DNA from: Verrucomicrobiaceae bacterium UBA7681
GTDB lineage: Bacteria > Verrucomicrobiota > Verrucomicrobiia > Verrucomicrobiales > Verrucomicrobiaceae
Length of the DNA stretch: 34,158 bases
Assembly (NCBI GenBank): GCA_002482965.1
Contig: DLGZ01000027.1
Span: 132,197 to 166,354, forward strand
Direction of reading: 5' to 3'
A program made the translations under genes and the position numbers. Each line of letters begins with the position of its first letter. The first letter of the stretch is position 1. Positions 21,995 through 30,752 of the stretch are shown here, piece after piece. Below the pieces are notes generated by a model, which saw only the letters and a program-made list of their open reading frames with translations, did no database searches and was not told where the DNA came from.

Positions 21995-24433
21995 ATGCGC
22001 GTCTTTTGTGTCCTCCTCAGCCTCAGCTCCGCTCTTCCTGCGGCGGTGATTGATTTCTCGCGCGACATCCAGCCGATCCTTTCGGACAAATGCTACTTCT
22101 GCCACGGCCCGGATGCCAAGGAGCGCAAAGGGGATCTGCGGCTGGATGTGGAGCAAGAGGCCAAGGCTGTGAAGGATGGCGTGGCGGCCATTCTTCCGGG
22201 CAAGAGCCATGAGAGCACGCTGATCGAACGCATCCTCAGCACGGACCCGGATGAAGTGATGCCCACGCCGAAGAGCAACCGCATGCTGACGGCTGCGCAG
22301 AAACAATTGCTGAAGCAGTGGATCGACGAAGGGGCAAAGTGGGGGACGCACTGGGCCTTCAAGAAAATCGAACGGCCGAAGGTGCCGAACGTGGGCGCTC
22401 AGCATCCCATCGATGCCTTTGTGCGCGCCAAGCTGGCGGAGAAGGGGATGAAGCCTTCTCCCAAGGCTGATGCGACGACACTTCAGCGTCGTGTGTCGCT
22501 GGATCTCACTGGGCTGCCGCCCACAATGGATGAACTGAAGGACGACCATGCCAAGACCGTGGAGCGCCTGCTGGATTCACCGCGCTTCGGCGAGCGCTGG
22601 GCCTGGGACTGGCTGGATGCGGCGCGCTATGCGGATACGAACGGCTATCAGGGCGATCCTGAGCGCACGATGTGGCCGTGGCGTGACTGGGTGGTGAAGG
22701 CCATCAACGAAAACATGCCCTATGACCGCTTCACGATCTGGCAGCTTGGCGGCGATCTGCTTCCTGATGCAACGCCTGAGCAAAAGCTGGCCACGGGGTT
22801 CAATCGCAATCACATGATCAACGGCGAGGGCGGACGCATCGCCGAAGAGACGCGCGTGGAGAATGTGATGGACCGCGTGGAGACGACCAGCACCGTGTGG
22901 CTGGGGCTGACGATGGGCTGCACGAAGTGCCACGATCACAAATTTGATCCGCTGACGATGCGCGACTACTACGGGCTCTACGACGTCTTCAACCAGACGA
23001 GCGAGGATGGCATTGGCCGCAGCGGGCAGGCGGCTCCGGCGATGGACATGTCCACACCTGCGGAACTCGAACGAGTGAAGACGACCACAGAAAAAGTAAA
23101 GCAAGTCGCAGCGGAGGTGGATGCGTTTGAGTTGAAAAAATGGCCGCGTCCAGAAGGCAAGCCGCTGACGGAATCCGATGCGATCAAGCTGCCAGGGAAT
23201 CTGCCGAGCTACATCGCCAAGACCGAGCCAAAGAACCGAGGCGTGGATCCGCTGCTGGAGGCGGTGAACTATTTCAAGGGCAAGGACGCTGCGTACACGA
23301 AGCTGCTGCAAAAGCTCCTCGCCGCAGTGCGCGCGCGCGTTTCAGCCACCAATGCTGTCACCAAGGTGATGGTCATGGACACGCTTCCGAAGCTGCGTGA
23401 GACGTTTGTTTTGGAGAAGGGGGCGTATGACAAAGCCAGCACGACGAAGGTGAGTTTCAACGTGCCCGCGAGTCTGCCTGCGATGAAGCCTGACGCACCG
23501 CGCAATCGCCTGGGCCTTGCGGAATGGATCGTTAATCGTGACAATCCGCTGACCGCACGTGTGACGGTGAACCGCTTCTGGCAGGCGTTCTTCGGCGTGG
23601 GACTGGTGAAGACGGCGGAGGATTTCGGATTGCAGGGCGAGGAGCCACCGCAGCGCGAACTGCTTGACTGGCTGGCGTCCGAATTCATCGACAGCGGCTG
23701 GGATGTGAAGGCGCTGATGCGCTTGATCGTGACGAGCGAGACGTACATGCAGTCGTCGAAAATCACCGATGCGCAGACCGATCCGGAGAACCGCTATCTC
23801 GCGCGTGGGCCGCGCTTTCGCATGCCTTCGTGGATGCTGCGGGATCAGGCCTTGTATGTGGCGGGCCTGCTGCAGGACAAACTTGGCGGCCCCTCGGTGA
23901 AGCCCTACCAGCCCGAGGGCATCTGGGAGGAGGCGACCTTTGGCAAAAAGAGCTACGTGCAGGATCACGGCGATGCGCTCTACCGCCGCACCTTGTACAT
24001 CTTCTGGCGGCGCATCGTGGGCCCCACGATGTTGTTCGACAATGCCGCGCGGCAGACCTGCGTGATCAAAGCCACCCGCACTAACACCCCGCTGCAAGCA
24101 CTGGTGACGTTGAACGATGTGACCTACGTCGAGGCCGCGCGTGTGCTGGCGCAGCGCGTCTTGCTGGCAAATCGTGGAAATGAAGACGCTGCGCTCTCGC
24201 AGGCGTTTCGTCTCGTCACCTGCCGTGCCCCTGCCAAAGCGGAGGCTGCGCTTTTGAAGGTGCAGCTCGGCAAATTGAAGACGCAGCAGTCGGCGGATCG
24301 TGCTGCGGCGTTGAAGCTGCTCGCCGTGGGTGAGTCGAAGCGGGATGAATCCATTGATGCCATCGAACACGCCACATGGACGAGCCTCTGCCTCATGCTG
24401 CTGAATCTGGATGAGGCGGTGACGAAGGAATAG
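21995..24433 (+). CDS. PSD1 cytochrome c/DUF1549/DUF1553 protein, exported
   Basis: An 812-residue protein of the kind abundant in Planctomycetes and Verrucomicrobiota. A Sec signal covers 1-16. The PSD1 cytochrome-like domain holds a heme motif at C33-C36-H37 (CYFCHG) with a likely Met ligand in EVMPTP. DUF1549 follows (DAFVRAKL, LDLTGLPP, RFGERWAWDWLDAARYADTNG), with a second CxxCH at C309-C312-H313 (CTKCHDHKFDP). DUF1553 ends the protein (LAEWIVNRDNPLTARVTVNR, LDWLASEF). Function is unproven; such proteins are associated with glycan degradation. They are usually followed by a DUF1501 gene, absent here. The ATG at 21995 starts the signal peptide. Confidence 0.9.
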   Translation: MRVFCVLLSLSSALPAAVIDFSRDIQPILSDKCYFCHGPDAKERKGDLRLDVEQEAKAVKDGVAAILPGKSHESTLIERILSTDPDEVMPTPKSNRMLTAAQKQLLKQWIDEGAKWGTHWAFKKIERPKVPNVGAQHPIDAFVRAKLAEKGMKPSPKADATTLQRRVSLDLTGLPPTMDELKDDHAKTVERLLDSPRFGERWAWDWLDAARYADTNGYQGDPERTMWPWRDWVVKAINENMPYDRFTIWQLGGDLLPDATPEQKLATGFNRNHMINGEGGRIAEETRVENVMDRVETTSTVWLGLTMGCTKCHDHKFDPLTMRDYYGLYDVFNQTSEDGIGRSGQAAPAMDMSTPAELERVKTTTEKVKQVAAEVDAFELKKWPRPEGKPLTESDAIKLPGNLPSYIAKTEPKNRGVDPLLEAVNYFKGKDAAYTKLLQKLLAAVRARVSATNAVTKVMVMDTLPKLRETFVLEKGAYDKASTTKVSFNVPASLPAMKPDAPRNRLGLAEWIVNRDNPLTARVTVNRFWQAFFGVGLVKTAEDFGLQGEEPPQRELLDWLASEFIDSGWDVKALMRLIVTSETYMQSSKITDAQTDPENRYLARGPRFRMPSWMLRDQALYVAGLLQDKLGGPSVKPYQPEGIWEEATFGKKSYVQDHGDALYRRTLYIFWRRIVGPTMLFDNAARQTCVIKATRTNTPLQALVTLNDVTYVEAARVLAQRVLLANRGNEDAALSQAFRLVTCRAPAKAEAALLKVQLGKLKTQQSADRAAALKLLAVGESKRDESIDAIEHATWTSLCLMLLNLDEAVTKE

Positions 24434-24528
24434 CACTTCCTCTCATAGAAATGCGGTTGGGGAAGTTGCAGGCGCGTGCGCAACTGCCTTGGTCCTCTCC
24501 TTTTCGCACCTGTTTCAGTCCTTTTGTG

Positions 24529-24556
24529 CTGCGCAGGAGCGGTTTCTCCTACGCAG
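24529..24556. other. Hairpin in the intergenic region after the PSD1 gene
   Basis: CTGCGCAGGAG (24529-24539) and CTCCTACGCAG (24546-24556) pair over 11 positions with one mismatch around a 6-base loop. There is no T run, so it is not a clear intrinsic terminator. The remainder of 24434-24615 holds nothing else recognisable. Confidence 0.4.
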
Positions 24557-24615
24557 CCCGTTTCTCAGCCAAACCCTGACGAAAGGCCGCACCAACCGCT
24601 GCGTAGTCTTCGCCC

Positions 24616-25644
24616 ATGATTCGCACCCTGCTCTTCGTCGTCGGCGCTTCGGCGCTGCTTTCCCTCAACGCCAGCGCCCAGCACATCCGCGCTGGCATCA
24701 TCGGCCTCGACACCTCCCACGTGCTGGCTTTCACCAAGACGCTGAATGCCACGCCGCAGAAACCGGAGGTCATGGGCGTGCATCTTGTTGCCGCGTATGC
24801 GCAGGGCTCCAAGGACATCCCCTCCAGCACGGAGCGCGTGCCGGAGTACACGCAGAAGGTCAAGGCCCTGGGCGTGGAGATCGTGCCCAGCATCCATGAC
24901 CTGCTCGACAAGGTGGACGTCGTCTTCCTCGAATCCAATGACGGCCGCGTACATCTTGAGCAGGTGCTGCCCTGCATCGAGGCGCACAAGCCGGTCTTCC
25001 TCGACAAACCCATCGCGGGCACCCTCGTCGATGCGATCAAGATTTTCGATGCCTCCAAGAAGGCCAGCATTCCCGTGTTCTCCTCCTCCTCACTGCGCTT
25101 TGGCAAAGGCACGCAGGCGGTGCGCGGCGGCAGCATTGGCCAGGTGAAAGAGGCCAGCACCACCAGCCCGGCCAGCCTGGAAGAGCACCACCCGGATCTC
25201 TTCTGGTACGGCATCCACGGCGTGGAGTCCCTCTTCACCGTCATGGGCACTGGCTGCCAGAGCGTGAAGCGCGGCACCGTCATGGAGGAAGTCACCACCG
25301 TGGACAAAGTCACCAAGCAGGAGACCAAGCAGACCGTCAGCCGCATCACCGTCACCGGCACCTGGGCGGGCGGGCGCACCGGCACCTTCACCGAATCCAA
25401 AGGCTACGGCGGCAAAGCCATCGGCGAGAAAGGTGAGGCCGCCATCGGCACCTACGACGGCTACGATCCGCTGCTCTACTCCATCGTGCATTTCTTCCGC
25501 ACCGGCGTGTCCCCGGTGGAGCCGGATGAAACGCTGGAAATTTACGCCTTCATGGAAGCTGCGGACGAGAGCAAACGCCGCAACGGTGCTGAGGTCACCC
25601 TCAAGGAGGTGATGGACAAAGCCCTCGCGGAAGCGCGCAAATAA
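24616..25644 (+). CDS. Exported Gfo/Idh/MocA-like oxidoreductase
   Basis: A 342-residue protein with a Sec-type signal (1-21, ending ASA) and no twin arginine. The rest follows the Gfo/Idh/MocA plan: Rossmann start IRAGIIGLDTSHVLAF, DVVFLESNDGRVHLEQV, the FLDKPIAG motif with the conserved Lys, and a C-terminal region with WYGIHGVESLF. The glycine-rich NAD-binding loop is altered: the canonical second and third glycines are replaced in GLDTSH (30-35). Substrate unknown. It may be a sugar-acting or scaffold-like exported protein; cofactor binding is in doubt. Intergenic spacing suggests its own transcript. Confidence 0.8.
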   Translation: MIRTLLFVVGASALLSLNASAQHIRAGIIGLDTSHVLAFTKTLNATPQKPEVMGVHLVAAYAQGSKDIPSSTERVPEYTQKVKALGVEIVPSIHDLLDKVDVVFLESNDGRVHLEQVLPCIEAHKPVFLDKPIAGTLVDAIKIFDASKKASIPVFSSSSLRFGKGTQAVRGGSIGQVKEASTTSPASLEEHHPDLFWYGIHGVESLFTVMGTGCQSVKRGTVMEEVTTVDKVTKQETKQTVSRITVTGTWAGGRTGTFTESKGYGGKAIGEKGEAAIGTYDGYDPLLYSIVHFFRTGVSPVEPDETLEIYAFMEAADESKRRNGAEVTLKEVMDKALAEARK

Positions 25645-25839
25645 GCGTTCTTCAGGGCACGAGCGCCGTAGTACAGGACAGGCTAAAACGTCGCCGGGAG
25701 GGATCTTTGTATCAGCTGTGTGCGATATGAAAGAGTCCCTTTCTTTCGTGCAAATATGTTCAACATTCCTCCTGTCACTACGTCTGAGAGACATGCGCCC
25801 CCCACAGCCGCTGAAAAATCCCAACCCCAACGCACTCAC

Positions 25840-27585
25840 ATGAAGACCCAACCACGCCTCTGCATCGCGTTCACCTGCGCCGGCATGCTGGCCTCAGGAC
25901 TGCCCGCACTCCAGGCCCAGCAGCCTGGCGCATTGCCTCCTGCCGCATCGACGCAGGCAGTGCCGCCGCCGACCCTGATGCCCCCTGCGGATTCGAAGGA
26001 GCCCCTGACCGCCGATTTCAGCGCGAAGATCCTGCGCGACTCCAGCACGCTGGCGAACAACGGCCAGTTGCAGATGAGCTATGCCACCGTGGTTGATAAA
26101 ATCCTGCCCAGCGTCGTCACCATCCACTCCTCCACGCCCATCAAGGCTCCGGATGTGGATCAGATCCCGCCGCAGCTCCGCCCCTTCTTCTACCGCTTTT
26201 TCGGCGCTCCTGGCGGTCCCGGTGGCCAGGACCCCTTCGGCGACATGAACGAAGACGACGAGCCCGCGCCGACCCCCCGCCGCCGCGGTGGCCAGCAGCA
26301 GCAGCCCCAGCGCCCGCAGCAGCCCGCCCCCGAGGACGACGCCCATCAGTCCCAGGGCGTCGGCTCCGGCATGATCATCACGACTGACGGCTACATCATC
26401 ACCAACAACCACGTCGTGGCGGATGCCAAAAAGATCGACGTGGATGTGGATGCCAATGGCTCCACCAAGACCTACCGGGCCACTGTGATCGGCACGGACC
26501 CGCTCACCGATGTCGCTCTCATCAAGATCGACGCCACCGGCCTCACACCCGCCACGCTGGGAGACAGCTCCAAGCTCCGCGTCGGAGACATCGTGCTCGC
26601 CGCAGGTGCGCCGATGGAGCTCAGCCGTTCCGTCTCCTTGGGCATCGTCAGTGCCCTGGGCCGCAGCAATGAGGGCATCGTTGGCAAGGGCAACGGCCGC
26701 GGCGGCCGCGTGCAGGGCTACGAAGACTTCATCCAGACCGATGCCTCGATCAATCCCGGCAACTCCGGCGGACCGCTGGTGGATGCCATGGGACGCGTTG
26801 TCGGCATCAGCACCGCCATCCTCTCCCGTACCGGCATGAATGCCGGCATCGGCTTTGCCATCCCCATCAACATGGCCCTCCACATCGTGGAAGACCTGCT
26901 GGACGACGGCGCCGTGCAGCGCGGCTTCCTCGGCGTGCAGATCACCGATCTCGACGGCGCTCTCGCAGAACGCCTCGGCTTTAAGGAGCAGGGCGGCGCA
27001 GTCGTCATGATGGTCGGTGCCGAATCCCCCGCAGAAAAAGCCGGCATCCAGCTGGAAGACATCATCGTCTCCATCAACAATCAGCGCGTGGACAGCAGCA
27101 GCCGTCTGCGCCTCATCGTCAGCGGCACCAAGCCCGGCAGCCAGATCCCCATCGACGTCATGCGCGGTGGCAAACGCCTCACCCTGAACGCCACGCTCGA
27201 AGCCCTGCCTGAGGAGGCCCTGTCTGAACTCAGCGGCGGTCAGCGTGGTATCCCACGCAGCGGCCCCGGTGCCCCCGGCGGCCAAGCCAAGGACAACATC
27301 AGCGAACTCGTCTCCGGCGTCACCGTCCAGACCCTCACCCCCGCCCTGCGTGAGCGCCACGACATCCCTGACAACGTGACCGGCGTCATCGTCACCAAGG
27401 TGGATGCCGACAGCCGCGCCGCCGCCATGGGTGTGGAAGAAAGCGACGTCATCTCCCACGTGAACCGCAAGCCCGTGGCCAATGCCGCCGAGGCCCGCAC
27501 CCTGGCCAAAGGCAGCGACAAAACCGTCCTCCTCCGCGTCTGGCGCAAAGGCGACACCATGCTGCTCATGATCGGCAACAACTAG
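25840..27585 (+). CDS. HtrA/DegP-family periplasmic serine protease
   Basis: A 581-residue Do-like protease. A Sec signal (about 1-26) precedes a disordered Pro/Gln region with a G-G-P-G segment and RRRGGQQQQPQRPQQP (147-162). The trypsin-like triad is His191 (TNNHVV), Asp224 (LTDVALI) and Ser309 (GNSGGPL). Two PDZ domains follow (about 390-480 and 500-581). It degrades or refolds damaged envelope proteins. The usual AIGNPFGL loop reads AAGAPMEL here. The ATG at 25840 fits the signal peptide; an upstream start at 25720 would place 40 unrelated residues before it. A strong terminator follows. Confidence 0.93.
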   Translation: MKTQPRLCIAFTCAGMLASGLPALQAQQPGALPPAASTQAVPPPTLMPPADSKEPLTADFSAKILRDSSTLANNGQLQMSYATVVDKILPSVVTIHSSTPIKAPDVDQIPPQLRPFFYRFFGAPGGPGGQDPFGDMNEDDEPAPTPRRRGGQQQQPQRPQQPAPEDDAHQSQGVGSGMIITTDGYIITNNHVVADAKKIDVDVDANGSTKTYRATVIGTDPLTDVALIKIDATGLTPATLGDSSKLRVGDIVLAAGAPMELSRSVSLGIVSALGRSNEGIVGKGNGRGGRVQGYEDFIQTDASINPGNSGGPLVDAMGRVVGISTAILSRTGMNAGIGFAIPINMALHIVEDLLDDGAVQRGFLGVQITDLDGALAERLGFKEQGGAVVMMVGAESPAEKAGIQLEDIIVSINNQRVDSSSRLRLIVSGTKPGSQIPIDVMRGGKRLTLNATLEALPEEALSELSGGQRGIPRSGPGAPGGQAKDNISELVSGVTVQTLTPALRERHDIPDNVTGVIVTKVDADSRAAAMGVEESDVISHVNRKPVANAAEARTLAKGSDKTVLLRVWRKGDTMLLMIGNN

Positions 27586-27603
27586 GCCGCGAATGATTCC
27601 ACT

Positions 27604-27638
27604 GCCCGCGTATGCCACCAGCATGCGCGGGCTTTTTT
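27604..27638 (+). terminator. Intrinsic terminator of the htrA-like gene
   Basis: A 12-bp stem with one T-G pair (27604-27615 with 27621-27632), a 5-base loop and six T residues (27633-27638). It lies 18 bases after the stop codon. Confidence 0.92.
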
Positions 27639-27648
27639 GTGCCTTCAC

Positions 27649-27669
27649 AAATCATAAATCATAAATCAT
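27649..27669. repeat. Triple 7-bp tandem repeat before the tatD-like gene
   Basis: AAATCAT is repeated three times without change, followed by a partial fourth copy (AAATTC). It is AT-rich, unlike the surroundings, and ends 11 bases before the GTG start at 27681, so it may form the -10 or upstream unwinding region of that gene's promoter. Confidence 0.6.
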
Positions 27670-27680
27670 AAATTCGCTCC

Positions 27681-28475
27681 GTGCTCTACGACGCCCACAA
27701 TCACCTCCAGGACGAGCGCCTCGACCCGTGGCGTGAGCAGATCCTCGCCATGCTGCCGCAGACCGGGCTGGCGGAGATGATCGTGAACGGCTCCAGCGAG
27801 GAAGACTGGCCCGCCGTGGCGGATCTCGCGCGCCAGCACGCCTTCATTCGCCCCGCCTTCGGCCTGCACCCCTGGTATGTCAAAGAGCGCACCAGCGAGT
27901 GGTCTGCCACACTGCGGCAGTTGTTGCTCGATCATCCCCAAGCCGTGGTGGGTGAGATCGGCCTCGATCGGTGGATTGAAAATCCGGACATCGAAGCGCA
28001 GCTCGAATGCTTTCGCACCCAGCTTGCGCTTGCCGTGGAGCTGGACCGCCCCGCCACCATCCACTGCCTGCGCGCCTTCGGCCTGCTGGAGGAGACGCTG
28101 CGCAGCACCCCGCTGCCACGCCGTGGCTTCCTCCTCCACTCCTACGGCGGCCCTGCTGAGATGATCCCTGGCTTCGTCAAACTCGGTGCCTACTTCTCCC
28201 TCAGCCCCTACTTCGGCCACCCGCGCAAAGCCGCGCAGCTCGCTGTTTTCAAGTCCGTCCCCCTCGACCGCCTGCTCGCCGAAACCGACGCCCCTGACAT
28301 GTGGCCACCAGATGAGTTGAACCCCCACCCGCTGCAATCCGCCGATGGCAAAGCCCTCAATCACCCTGCCAATCTGCGCGTGAGCTACGAGCTCCTCGCG
28401 CAACTCCATCACGTTCCCGTTCTTGAACTCCAAACCACCATCGCCAGCAACTACCGCTCTTTATTTGGGCCGTAA
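27681..28475 (+). CDS. TatD-family metal-dependent hydrolase
   Basis: A 264-residue TIM-barrel hydrolase starting at GTG. Metal ligands are visible in DAHNHLQ (His6, His8), GEIGLD (Glu), TIHCLRA (His), LLHSYGG (His) and ETDAPDMW (Asp), the complete TatD set. Family members are Mg2+-dependent 3'-5' exonucleases or D-aminoacyl-tRNA deacylases. It is soluble, with no signal. The gene lies 42 bases after the htrA terminator and 18 bases before a membrane-protein gene. Confidence 0.88.
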   Translation: MLYDAHNHLQDERLDPWREQILAMLPQTGLAEMIVNGSSEEDWPAVADLARQHAFIRPAFGLHPWYVKERTSEWSATLRQLLLDHPQAVVGEIGLDRWIENPDIEAQLECFRTQLALAVELDRPATIHCLRAFGLLEETLRSTPLPRRGFLLHSYGGPAEMIPGFVKLGAYFSLSPYFGHPRKAAQLAVFKSVPLDRLLAETDAPDMWPPDELNPHPLQSADGKALNHPANLRVSYELLAQLHHVPVLELQTTIASNYRSLFGP

Positions 28476-28493
28476 ATTTCATGCAGACTTCGC

Positions 28494-29159
28494 ATGACTG
28501 ACAGCAGCAGCGAGCACTACATTCTGGTCAACCTCATGCCTAAAACTCTTTCAGGAATCGCCAGCCTTCTCGCCGCAGTGACGCTGTGCGTGCTCGCCTT
28601 TCTGCCACGGCCGGATTTCCCCTTTGCGCATGCCGACATTCTTTCCGGGGAGCAGCTTCTTTCCTCCGCACAAAGGGAGGCCTACAGCGCTTATGTGCGC
28701 CTGAACCTGGCATTCGACAGCGTTTATCTGCTGCTTCAGATCCTGGTGTGGTGCGGGCTTGGCGCCGCCCTCGCACGCAAGAGTCCGCTGACGGCCGTTC
28801 TCGTTCTTCTTGTGGGCACATGCGGTGTCAGTTTGGATTTTGCGGAGAACAGCATTCGCTGGGGATTTCTCACTCTGGGCAGCCAGCCCTCCGCCACCCT
28901 CGCTGCCGTTTGGTCGGCCATCTATGCCATGAGCTTTTGGTTGATGGTCATCGCGGCAGTTGTCGCAGCGTCCGCATGCTGGGCACCCAGGCTTCTTGCC
29001 CGCTGGTCAGTCGTGGCTGGGCTTCTCGCCATCCCGGCCGCCGCCTTGACCTTCTCCGTCGGCTTCAAGTCTCTTTTCTTTTGGATGATCGCCTGGCATC
29101 TTGTGATCGGCCTTTTCCTGCTCCAGTCCCCGGACGAGGCAGACCCGGCAACGGCCTAA
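28494..29159 (+). CDS. Multi-pass membrane protein, unknown
   Basis: A 221-residue protein with about six predicted membrane helices (near 20-38, 70-93, 97-114, 135-160, 166-182 and 188-208) and an acidic tail. FDSVYLLLQILVW and a later FKSLFFWMIAWHLVIG are reminiscent of small DUF4386-like proteins, but I do not claim membership. A second in-frame ATG at 28536 would remove the polar first 14 residues and is equally plausible. It follows the tatD-like gene by 18 bases and is probably co-transcribed. Confidence 0.65.
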   Translation: MTDSSSEHYILVNLMPKTLSGIASLLAAVTLCVLAFLPRPDFPFAHADILSGEQLLSSAQREAYSAYVRLNLAFDSVYLLLQILVWCGLGAALARKSPLTAVLVLLVGTCGVSLDFAENSIRWGFLTLGSQPSATLAAVWSAIYAMSFWLMVIAAVVAASACWAPRLLARWSVVAGLLAIPAAALTFSVGFKSLFFWMIAWHLVIGLFLLQSPDEADPATA

Positions 29160-29282
29160 TGATCTGCACTCAAGGTCTCATACCCTCCCGGCCGGCGGAT
29201 GGGAAGGTTCCAGCCCCGTTGCGAGCTGCGCCTTGCTTTCGTTCGCATCAGAGCCAACGCTGGCCCGTCACCTGCTCTCATT

Positions 29283-30701
29283 ATGCCATCCATGCGAAAA
29301 ACCAAAATCCTCTGCACTCTCGGCCCTGCCACGGAGAGTCCTGAAGTCCTTGCCAGTCTCATCGCCAAAGGTGCCGACGTCATTCGTCTGAACATGAGCC
29401 ACGCCTCCCATGACTGGGTGCGCACCGTCTATGCCCGCGTACGTGAAGCCGCCGCCGCCTCCAAACGCGAAATCGCCGTCCTCATGGACCTCACCGGCCC
29501 CAGCATTCGCACCGGGGATGTCGAGCAGGCCTGGCAGTTGCAGGTGGGAGACGTCGTCGAGTTTCGCTGCAAACCGGATGTGCCTTCGACCACGCCGTAT
29601 TCCGTCACCGTGAACTACCCGGAACTGGGCAAGGACCTCAAAGTCGGCGACACCATCATGGTGGACGGCGGCATGATTCAGGTGAAGGCCACCGAGGTCT
29701 CCACCCTCCGCGTCATCGGCACCGTCATGACCAAGGGCGAGATGAAATCCCGCCGCCACATCAATCTCCCCGGCGTGCCCGTGCGCCTGCCACCCCTCAC
29801 GCAAAAGGACTACGCGGATCTCGATCTCGGCGTGGAGCTGGGTGTCGATTTCTTCGCCCTCAGTTTCGCCCGTGAGCCCGGCCACTTGCAGCACCTGCAG
29901 CTCCTGCTTGAGCAGAAGCAGAGCAAGGCGCGCGTCATTGCCAAAATCGAAAACCAGCAGGCCATCGACAACATCGACGCCCTCGTCGAAGCCTCCGGCG
30001 GCATCATGATCGCCCGTGGTGACCTCGGCAGCGAGTGCCCCATCGAGGACTTGCCGCTCATCCAGCGTCAGATCGTCGAGCGCTGCTCCTACCATGGCCG
30101 CAAGGTCATCGTGGCCACGCAGATGCTCGAAAGCATGATCGAAAACCCGGTGCCGACGCGCGCGGAAGTCACCGACATCTTCAATGCCGTCATCGAGCAG
30201 GTGGACTGCGTGATGCTCAGCGGTGAAACCAGCGTTGGCCGCTATCCCGAAAAATGCGTCGAGGTGCTCCACACCGTCATCAGCCGCATTGAGCAAAAGT
30301 ACCCCTCCGGCCGCTTCGCCAGCGATGCCCCGCTCAAGACCAACAAGCACAAGACCGTCAAGGCCGCCATCCTGCTGGCCAACAGCATCCCCGGCAGCAA
30401 GCTGCTCGTCTTCACCATCCGTGGCGTCATGGCGCACCTGCTTGCACATCAGCGCCCGGAGTTCGCCCCCATCTTTGCCTTCACGCCCAATCTGCACGTC
30501 AGCCGCACCCTCGTCACAGCCCGTGGCGTGAATCCCTTCGTGCTGAAGTTCACCGAGGGAGATCCCGAGGCGGCCATTCGCAACGCCCTGGAACTGCTGC
30601 GCATGGAAAAGCTCATCAAGCACGGCGATCCGCTCGTCATTCTCAGCGATGCGCTCTATGATGGCATCAATGTCGATGCCATTCTGCTGCGCGAGGCTTG
30701 A
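29283..30701 (+). CDS. pyk: Pyruvate kinase
   Basis: A 472-residue pyruvate kinase, which converts phosphoenolpyruvate and ADP to pyruvate and ATP. It starts RKTKILCTLGPA. RLNMSHASHDW holds the Arg, Asn and Ser of the phosphate and K+ site, AKIENQQA carries the catalytic Lys, MIARGDLG is the Mg2+ site, and TRAEVTDIFNAV with VMLSGETSVGRYPE completes the barrel. The loop normally reading DTKGPEIRTG is DLTGPSIRTG (69-78); Ser74 replaces the Glu/Lys that correlates with K+ dependence. The C-terminal allosteric domain is present. The ATG at 29283 or 29292 fits better than 29199, which adds 28 unrelated residues. Confidence 0.92.
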   Translation: MPSMRKTKILCTLGPATESPEVLASLIAKGADVIRLNMSHASHDWVRTVYARVREAAAASKREIAVLMDLTGPSIRTGDVEQAWQLQVGDVVEFRCKPDVPSTTPYSVTVNYPELGKDLKVGDTIMVDGGMIQVKATEVSTLRVIGTVMTKGEMKSRRHINLPGVPVRLPPLTQKDYADLDLGVELGVDFFALSFAREPGHLQHLQLLLEQKQSKARVIAKIENQQAIDNIDALVEASGGIMIARGDLGSECPIEDLPLIQRQIVERCSYHGRKVIVATQMLESMIENPVPTRAEVTDIFNAVIEQVDCVMLSGETSVGRYPEKCVEVLHTVISRIEQKYPSGRFASDAPLKTNKHKTVKAAILLANSIPGSKLLVFTIRGVMAHLLAHQRPEFAPIFAFTPNLHVSRTLVTARGVNPFVLKFTEGDPEAAIRNALELLRMEKLIKHGDPLVILSDALYDGINVDAILLREA

Positions 30702-30752
30702 AAGCGTGCTGCGCTTCCGCAATGATTGCCGTAGCCAGCCGTATTCCTGACC

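Noticed and set aside
25894..27648. 584-codon open frame opposite the HtrA gene
   Set aside because: Antisense shadow: no family features and an unquestionable protease on the other strand.
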